A stretch of 10,184 nucleotides of DNA from CG2-30-40-21 sp043806395 (GTDB lineage: Bacteria; UBA9089; CG2-30-40-21). The first letter of the stretch is position 1. Every line of letters begins with the position of its first letter. Where the stretch lies: the NCBI GenBank assembly GCA_043806395.1, contig JAZDHC010000107.1, positions 1 to 10,184 of the forward strand. Reading direction: 5' to 3'. Below the pieces are notes generated by a model. That model did no database searches, was not told the DNA's origin, and was given only the letters and a program-made list of their open reading frames with translations. This document shows, piece by piece, positions 6,916 through 10,184 of this stretch. The position numbers and the translations under genes were made by a program.

Positions 6916-8314
6916 GTTTCACCGCTATGGCTGGAGGGATATTGTCCGCTTTCATGGCGGGGTAAATACCGCCAATTATACCAATAATCCCTATTGCAAA
7001 AACACTAAGAACCAACCCATACCATGGAATCACCATCTCCCATCCTGTATACTTACCCAAAAGAGATACGGTTAACAATCCTAACACTATTCCCCCTATT
7101 CCGCCTTTACCAGTAATAATTACCCCTTCTTTAAGAAATTGAAAAAATATATCTCTTTTCCTTGCCCCTACTGCACGACGAATACCTATCTCAGCGGTAC
7201 GGGTAGCAACAGAATACAACATCATACTTAAAATAAAAATAATGCTTCCAATTACGCTTATACCTCCAACCATTGTAATAAGAATATTAACGGAGTGAAA
7301 ATGCTCTTCATATGTTTCAAGAAGACGCTTTTCAGGATATATCAAAAAATGTTTATCTTTTCCATATCTTTCTTGAAGAATAGATAGAATTTTGTTTTTG
7401 ACTCTGAGAATCTCATAATATCTTGGACCAAGAATAGCTTTGTATTCCTTGCTTCTTTTTTTAGATTTTTCAATATCAGCTGTTGAAAGATTTTCCCACA
7501 ATTCTTCTCCATTTTTTTCTATGTTTTTATCTCCTTGACGATCTAATGTAATTGTAATAAATATATCGTGAAAAATTTTATGTTGTTCGTGTACAGGTGT
7601 ACATTTTTGAAAAACAGTATAGGGAATAAATATCGTAGAATTTATGCTACTATAGAAATTCCATGCTTCATTATCATCACCAATACCCATATCACTGATA
7701 AATGGTAATAAAAAAGGTTTACTTGTTTTAAGACAACCGATAACCGTAAAGGTTTCATTTGGATAGCATTCTAATTTTATCTTTTTATTAATTATTTTTT
7801 CTCTACCTAAAAGCTGATAAGGTGTATTTCCTATTACACAAACCTTTCTTTTCATTTTCATATCTAATTCATTAATAAATCTTCCATGTATTAACTCTAA
7901 ATTTTGTACAAGCTTATAATCAGGAGTAGTTCCTATTACATATACAGGTGGCAGAAATCTCCTCCATTCATCAAAACTTTTCAATTTTCCACCTACCATA
8001 CACATGTCACCAATACTTGTCTCTTGAGCTACTATTGTAATATTTTTTATCTCTTTACACTGTCTTTTAATATATGAAATATTTTCTTCTATCCATGGAG
8101 TTACTATTCCTATTGATTTAAGCCTTTTATCATCACAAGCTTTGTAGATATGTGGACATAGTACTAATCTATCTGCTCCCATCTTTTCGATAGCTTTTAG
8201 TACCTCATTTTTTTGTGTTGAGAGGATAGAAAATAGCATAAATATACAAAATATAGTTACAGAAATAAACAAAATAGGCAATAAACTGAAGAATCTTTTA
8301 ATTATTCCAGACAT
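6908..8314 (-). CDS. FtsX/MacB-type ABC transporter permease (first permease of the export operon)
   Basis: The 468-residue protein has TM1 at about 8-31, a large periplasmic domain (about 35-340), and three C-terminal helices (about 343-367, 397-420, 430-451). 'EIGIRRAVGARKRDI' at 375-389 and the C-terminal 'YPAMKADNIPPAIAV' are strong MacB/FtsX signatures; 'RKVCVIGN' lies in the MacB_PCD-type domain. The periplasmic part is about 80 residues longer than that of the second permease and carries eight cysteines, which is unusual. The ATG at 8314 is preceded by AAGGAGA at 8324-8330 with nine bases between, and is read just after the intergenic hairpin. The stop overlaps the TolC start by eight bases. 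The upstream half of the gene (about 7500-8310) looks clearly more AT-rich than the genes downstream. It probably forms a heterodimeric permease with the 2388-3557 product, powered by the single ATPase. Confidence 0.92.
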   Translation of the reverse strand: MSGIIKRFFSLLPILFISVTIFCIFMLFSILSTQKNEVLKAIEKMGADRLVLCPHIYKACDDKRLKSIGIVTPWIEENISYIKRQCKEIKNITIVAQETSIGDMCMVGGKLKSFDEWRRFLPPVYVIGTTPDYKLVQNLELIHGRFINELDMKMKRKVCVIGNTPYQLLGREKIINKKIKLECYPNETFTVIGCLKTSKPFLLPFISDMGIGDDNEAWNFYSSINSTIFIPYTVFQKCTPVHEQHKIFHDIFITITLDRQGDKNIEKNGEELWENLSTADIEKSKKRSKEYKAILGPRYYEILRVKNKILSILQERYGKDKHFLIYPEKRLLETYEEHFHSVNILITMVGGISVIGSIIFILSMMLYSVATRTAEIGIRRAVGARKRDIFFQFLKEGVIITGKGGIGGIVLGLLTVSLLGKYTGWEMVIPWYGLVLSVFAIGIIGIIGGIYPAMKADNIPPAIAVKHE

Positions 8315-8323
8315 TAAATTATC

Positions 8324-8330
8324 TCTCCTT
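8324..8330 (-). promoter_or_regulatory. Ribosome binding site of the first permease, complementary to the hairpin arm
   Basis: AAGGAGA on the minus strand, nine bases before the ATG at 8314. The same heptamer occurs in the 5' arm of the adjacent hairpin. The 3' arm carries its complement TCTCCTT, only 14 bases upstream of this site, so the arm could sequester it. Confidence 0.7.
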
Positions 8331-8337
8331 TTTTATT

Positions 8338-8372
8338 ACAAGGGAAGGAGATATTATTTCTCCTTCCCTTGT
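8338..8372 (-). promoter_or_regulatory. 14-bp perfect intergenic hairpin between the small exported protein and the exporter genes
   Basis: Minus-strand ACAAGGGAAGGAGA (8372-8359) pairs perfectly with TCTCCTTCCCTTGT (8351-8338) around a 7-base AT-only loop. It begins 32 bases after the stop of the small exported-protein gene. Downstream in the direction of transcription the RNA is A-rich, with no U-run, so it is not a textbook terminator for the operon. In the other direction a seven-T run starts nine bases beyond the stem, which is also non-canonical. An mRNA-stabilising, processing or attenuating element is more likely. Confidence 0.7.
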
Positions 8373-8404
8373 TGGACATTATTTTTTTGTTGATACAGAA
8401 GTAG

Positions 8405-8740
8405 TTATCGAGGCTGTAACCAGAATGTATATTTCCAGTGGTACCAGCGTATACGTCCTGTCTGTGTATCTTCTGCTCTACAGTAATCCATCTTTGCCCA
8501 TGCTGTTGCCTTACCAGAGCCAAACCTTCCCATATCTACTTTTGCCTTACCTCCATATAACTCGAAATCTTTTTCTACATTTTGAACTTTCGTCACCCCT
8601 GACTCGTCTCCACCACAGTCGGGATGCCAGATTACATTATATACTCTTGCTGCTGCCTCAGCCTTCCCCTCTGGCACCGTCGCCATACAAAATCCTACCA
8701 CTGCAACACCCAACACCATCATACTTAATTTCTTAATCAT
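8405..8740 (-). CDS. Small exported protein of unknown family, candidate cargo of the adjacent exporter
   Basis: I do not recognise this 111-residue protein. It begins MIKKLSMMVLGVAVVGFCMA, a Sec signal peptide with two lysines and a hydrophobic core, probably cut after AEA (about residue 29). C18 is not in a lipobox. The mature part of about 82 residues has exactly two cysteines (C42 and C87), which could form a disulfide. It has several Gly pairs, a small net positive charge, and an aromatic C-terminus (RIRWYHWKYTFWLQPR). The start at 8740 is chosen because AAGGAGG lies eight bases upstream and the signal peptide begins there; an upstream in-frame ATG at 8884 would bury it. Position as first gene before a complete ABC export operon suggests a secreted peptide, bacteriocin-like factor or periplasmic accessory protein. 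The 'WAK...R...FW' ending is loosely reminiscent of lactococcin 972-type bacteriocins, but I regard that as weak. Confidence 0.8.
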   Translation of the reverse strand: MIKKLSMMVLGVAVVGFCMATVPEGKAEAAARVYNVIWHPDCGGDESGVTKVQNVEKDFELYGGKAKVDMGRFGSGKATAWAKMDYCRAEDTQTGRIRWYHWKYTFWLQPR

Positions 8741-8748
8741 TTTACTTG

Positions 8749-8755
8749 CCTCCTT
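8749..8755 (-). promoter_or_regulatory. Strong ribosome binding site of the small exported protein
   Basis: AAGGAGG on the minus strand, eight bases before ATG 8740. It is near-perfect and decides the start against the in-frame ATG at 8884. It predicts high translation of the candidate cargo. Confidence 0.8.
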
Positions 8756-8764
8756 TTGAGTTAG

Positions 8765-8837
8765 AACAAGGAAAAGGCAGCACCTTCTCTGCTCTTGTGC
8801 GTCGCACACAGAGCAGGTGGGCACATGCTCCCTTGTT
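8765..8837 (-). promoter_or_regulatory. Structured 5' leader of the small exported-protein gene
   Basis: An outer pair AACAAGG (8765-8771)/CCTTGTT (8831-8837) encloses a pair CACC/GGTG (8781-8784/8816-8819) and a strong central stem. In the central stem CTGCTCTTGTGCG (8789-8801) pairs with CGCACA (8803-8808) and AGAGCAG (8810-8816), with one bulged C. The structure ends ten bases before the ribosome binding site. It is too ordered to be chance, but matches no riboswitch family I recognise. It could also be a dispersed inverted repeat. No clear promoter is visible upstream of it. Confidence 0.5.
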
Positions 8838-9042
8838 TCGTTAATCGTTAAAAACATTGAGAAATGAACTCTTTTCAGAGGCAAGTTACATCGGATGGAG
8901 TCGCCAGAGATAAAAAATCGTTAATAAACATAGGGTATGAACAAGTTTGTAGGGTAGGCATTGAATATCAAGAAAGACAGGATGATAAAAAATTATCCTT
9001 GCATTATTGGAATCATATAAATCCCTAAAAGTTACATTATAA
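8838..9042. other. Intergenic DNA, no gene seen
   Basis: No coding frame or RNA gene is apparent. A weak AT-rich inverted repeat (AGGAT.ATAA/TTATCCT) lies at about 8979-9000. TATAAT occurs on the minus strand at 9036-9041, but no acceptable -35 accompanies it. The promoter of the export operon is presumably here but I cannot point to it. Confidence 0.4.
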
Positions 9043-9082
9043 GTTTGGAGTTTGGAGTTTGGAGTTTGGAGTTTGGAGTTTG
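9043..9082. repeat. Heptamer tandem repeat (GTTTGGA)5.7
   Basis: Five perfect copies of GTTTGGA are followed by GTTTG. The repeat is noncoding and sits about 300 bases upstream of the small exported-protein gene. Variation in copy number is likely by slippage. Confidence 0.9.
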
Positions 9083-9260
9083 CATTCTTTATCTTTTCTC
9101 CTTAGCAGAATTTAATAATATTAATTATACCACATTTTTTAGAAGCTGTCAAGTGTTTTTTTGCAAAAAAATCAGCAATTCTCACCATGAGCGTTGCATA
9201 AGACAAAAGCTTATTATAGTGAACAACAAAAATAACCCTAAAATCACACAAAACCCTTAG
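9083..9260. other. AT-rich intergenic DNA, no gene seen
   Basis: It contains homopolymer tracts (TTTTTTT then AAAAAAA near 9155-9172) and no supported ORF, promoter or structured RNA. Confidence 0.4.
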
Positions 9261-9567
9261 TGTCTCAACAACCTTAAACTGACGCAATGGTAGTAATTCT
9301 CAGTTTGATATTTTTCCACCGCAGAGACGCAGAGTCGCAGAGAAGAAACGCTGAATGAAGCATATAAATGACTCTGTTGATTTAATGCCTTTTAGTATTT
9401 CTGGCATACAATATATAGTTGTTCGGTCTACACTGGATACCATATTTAGTATGCCAAACTCTTGTAAATCGACTTAATCAACAGAGTAATAAATTCTCTG
9501 CGACTCTGCGTCTCTGCGGTTCATAATGAGAATTACTGCCTACCGACAATTAAGAGTTGTTGAGACA
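9261..9567. repeat. Nested palindromic element of about 307 bp
   Basis: At least four inverted pairs nest in order. The outer arms are 9261-9302 and 9527-9567 (about 40 bases, starting TGTCTCAACAAC and ending GTTGTTGAGACA, imperfect). The next are perfect 26-bp arms 9319-9344/9494-9519, then ACTCTGTTGATT 9371-9382 with its complement 9476-9487, then GGCATAC 9403-9409 with GTATGCC 9449-9455. No transposase frame is present. It looks like a MITE-type palindrome or several repeats inserted one inside another. Confidence 0.85.
9319..9519. repeat. CCGCAGAGACGCAGAG inverted-repeat pair
   Basis: The 26-bp arms at 9319-9344 and 9494-9519 are perfect reverse complements. They belong to the same dispersed 'CAGAG' family as the degenerate copy at 812-827. 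They form the second layer of the larger palindrome and may be an independent insertion within it. Confidence 0.8.
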
Positions 9568-9570
9568 ATA

Positions 9571-9790
9571 GGTTTATCGCTTTCATTCCACATCAGAGTA
9601 TGTATTAGTTTATCTTGTCCCCTGAAGGGAGGATAGGGCTCTGCTGAGGAGCAACTGCCAGAGGTGCTACCTCCCGAGCGTTCTTCAGACCACATACGGA
9701 GTATGTCTTTAGTAGGGAACTGGTATGCCCGTTCCCTACTTTAGAGGAGAGGATTAAACACATACTCTGGAGTGGTTAAAGCGATAAACC
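9571..9790. repeat. 220-bp inverted-repeat element with internal hairpins
   Basis: Termini GGTTTATCGCTTT (9571-9583) and AAAGCGATAAACC (9778-9790) are perfect complements. Further complementarity follows inward: CAGAGTATGT (9594-9603) with ACATACTCTG (9759-9768). Inside are CTGAAG plus GGGAGG (9622-9633) paired with CCTCCC (9670-9675) and CTTCAG (9683-9688), CTCTG/CAGAG (9639-9643/9659-9663), ACATAC/GTATGT (9692-9697/9701-9706), and a 10-bp hairpin at 9711-9740. It contains no ORF. It starts three bases after the neighbouring palindrome. It could be a mobile element remnant or a structured RNA gene. Confidence 0.7.
9711..9740. repeat. Perfect 10-bp hairpin
   Basis: AGTAGGGAAC (9711-9720) and GTTCCCTACT (9731-9740) flank a 10-base loop. 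A T-run sufficient for termination is absent on both sides. It is the strongest internal stem of the 9571-9790 element. Confidence 0.75.
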
Positions 9791-10076
9791 TTCTTCATTA
9801 TATGTTAGAATGTTCTGCAACGATGACAAAGAGCCTTTTATTTTATGGTGGAAAAATAGACATGTATCCACACAGTTCCCAGTAGAGCCAAAATAATGGC
9901 TATTGCCTTCCTTTAATATATCATATATTATCAGGTATGTCAATGAAAATCAAAGTACCTGACTTCGAAAATATCCATCGCAGGCAGAACATAAATTCTT
10001 GTTGACTTCAATCCCTAAAGCTGCTATACTCACTGAGTTCATAAACTGTGATTTTCGATTCATCTTGTAAGAAGAA
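9791..10076. other. Intergenic DNA, no gene seen
   Basis: Small inverted repeats occur (AGCCA/TGGCT at 9886-9901; CAGGTA/TACCTG at 9932-9961). Apart from the promoter-like sequence at 10002-10030 I see no functional element and no supported coding frame. Confidence 0.4.
10002..10030 (+). promoter_or_regulatory. Promoter-like sequence facing the right edge
   Basis: TTGACT (10002-10007) and TATACT (10025-10030) are separated by 17 bases on the plus strand, each matching the sigma70 consensus at five of six positions. A start near 10037 would read through the inverted repeat at 10077-10151 towards a gene beyond the window. No gene inside the window confirms it. Confidence 0.4.
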
Positions 10077-10151
10077 CCCACGAATAACACGAATTGACAC
10101 GAATCAAGAAAAAAGATTCCATATTCGTGATAATTCGTGAAGATTCGTGGG
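10077..10151. repeat. ACGAAT/ATTCGT inverted repeat
   Basis: The left arm 10077-10104 starts CCCACGAAT and the right arm 10123-10151 ends ATTCGTGGG. The arms are imperfect complements over about 28 bases. Each arm contains three spaced copies of the CACGAAT-type unit (ATTCGTG in the right arm), so the element is both directly and inversely repetitive. It is of the dispersed-repeat kind seen in uncultivated bacterial genomes. Confidence 0.8.
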
Positions 10152-10184
10152 AAAAATTATTCCTAATCATCAAGTTAAAAATCG

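Noticed and set aside
8338..8388. Intrinsic terminator between the small protein and the exporter
   Set aside because: In the direction of the operon the stem is followed by A-rich, not U-rich, sequence. The T-run on the other side starts nine bases after the stem. A partial terminator cannot be excluded.
8741..8884. 48-residue N-terminal extension of the small exported protein, starting at ATG 8884
   Set aside because: It would place the signal peptide internally, has no comparable ribosome binding site, and its DNA is occupied by the leader stem-loop. The AAGGAGG before ATG 8740 is decisive.
9036..9041. TATAAT on the minus strand as the -10 of the operon promoter
   Set aside because: The sequence 17 bases upstream is heptamer repeat (CTCCAA), a poor -35, and it lies about 300 bases before the first gene.
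9045..9260. 71-residue plus-strand ORF
   Set aside because: Its first residues are a translation of the heptamer tandem repeat, the rest is AT-rich low-complexity sequence, and there is no ribosome binding site.
9043..10151. CRISPR array
   Set aside because: The heptamer copies have no spacers, and the other repeats are inverted pairs, not regularly spaced direct repeats. No cas gene is present.

Overview
The window looks like a stretch of chromosome from an uncultivated Gram-negative bacterium. A TolC-family outer-membrane channel, a periplasmic adaptor and a DUF4139 protein with a signal peptide argue for an outer membrane. By eye the base composition is moderate to low in GC, and the intergenic DNA is full of short dispersed inverted repeats of a kind common in genomes recovered from environmental metagenomes. 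I cannot place the phylum from sequence alone.

Layout. Positions 1-240 hold a short inverted-repeat element and a C-run/G-run hairpin. Positions 241-797 (+) are the remains of an ArsP/COG0701-type permease gene that has lost its middle and changed frame. A convergent gene at 872-2218 (-) encodes an exported DUF4139 protein with its own near-consensus promoter. Positions 2388-8740 (-) form one tightly packed unit. Read in the direction of transcription it encodes a small exported protein (8740-8405), a 14-bp intergenic hairpin, an FtsX/MacB-type ABC permease (8314-6908), a TolC-like channel (6915-5428), a MacA/HlyD-like adaptor (5453-4200), a LolD/MacB-type ATPase (4203-3529) and a second FtsX/MacB-type permease (3557-2388). 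From the first permease to the last, every junction is a short overlap, which suggests translational coupling. Positions 8741-10184 contain no convincing gene, but hold a structured leader, a heptamer tandem repeat, a nested ~307-bp palindrome, a second ~220-bp inverted-repeat element with internal hairpins, and a third inverted repeat near the right edge.

How the genes fit together. The five export genes encode all the parts of a MacAB-TolC-like tripartite machine: one soluble ATPase, two different permeases, an adaptor and an outer-membrane duct. A small protein with a clear Sec signal peptide and an excellent ribosome binding site lies just upstream on the same strand. The simplest reading is that this protein crosses the inner membrane by Sec and is then expelled from the periplasm by the dedicated ABC machine, much as E. 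coli MacAB-TolC exports heat-stable enterotoxin II. That cargo assignment is inference. The hairpin between the cargo gene and the first permease gene has a 3' arm complementary to the permease's Shine-Dalgarno sequence, so it may set the ratio of cargo to exporter. This cargo-plus-exporter locus is the best candidate for an undescribed system in the window.
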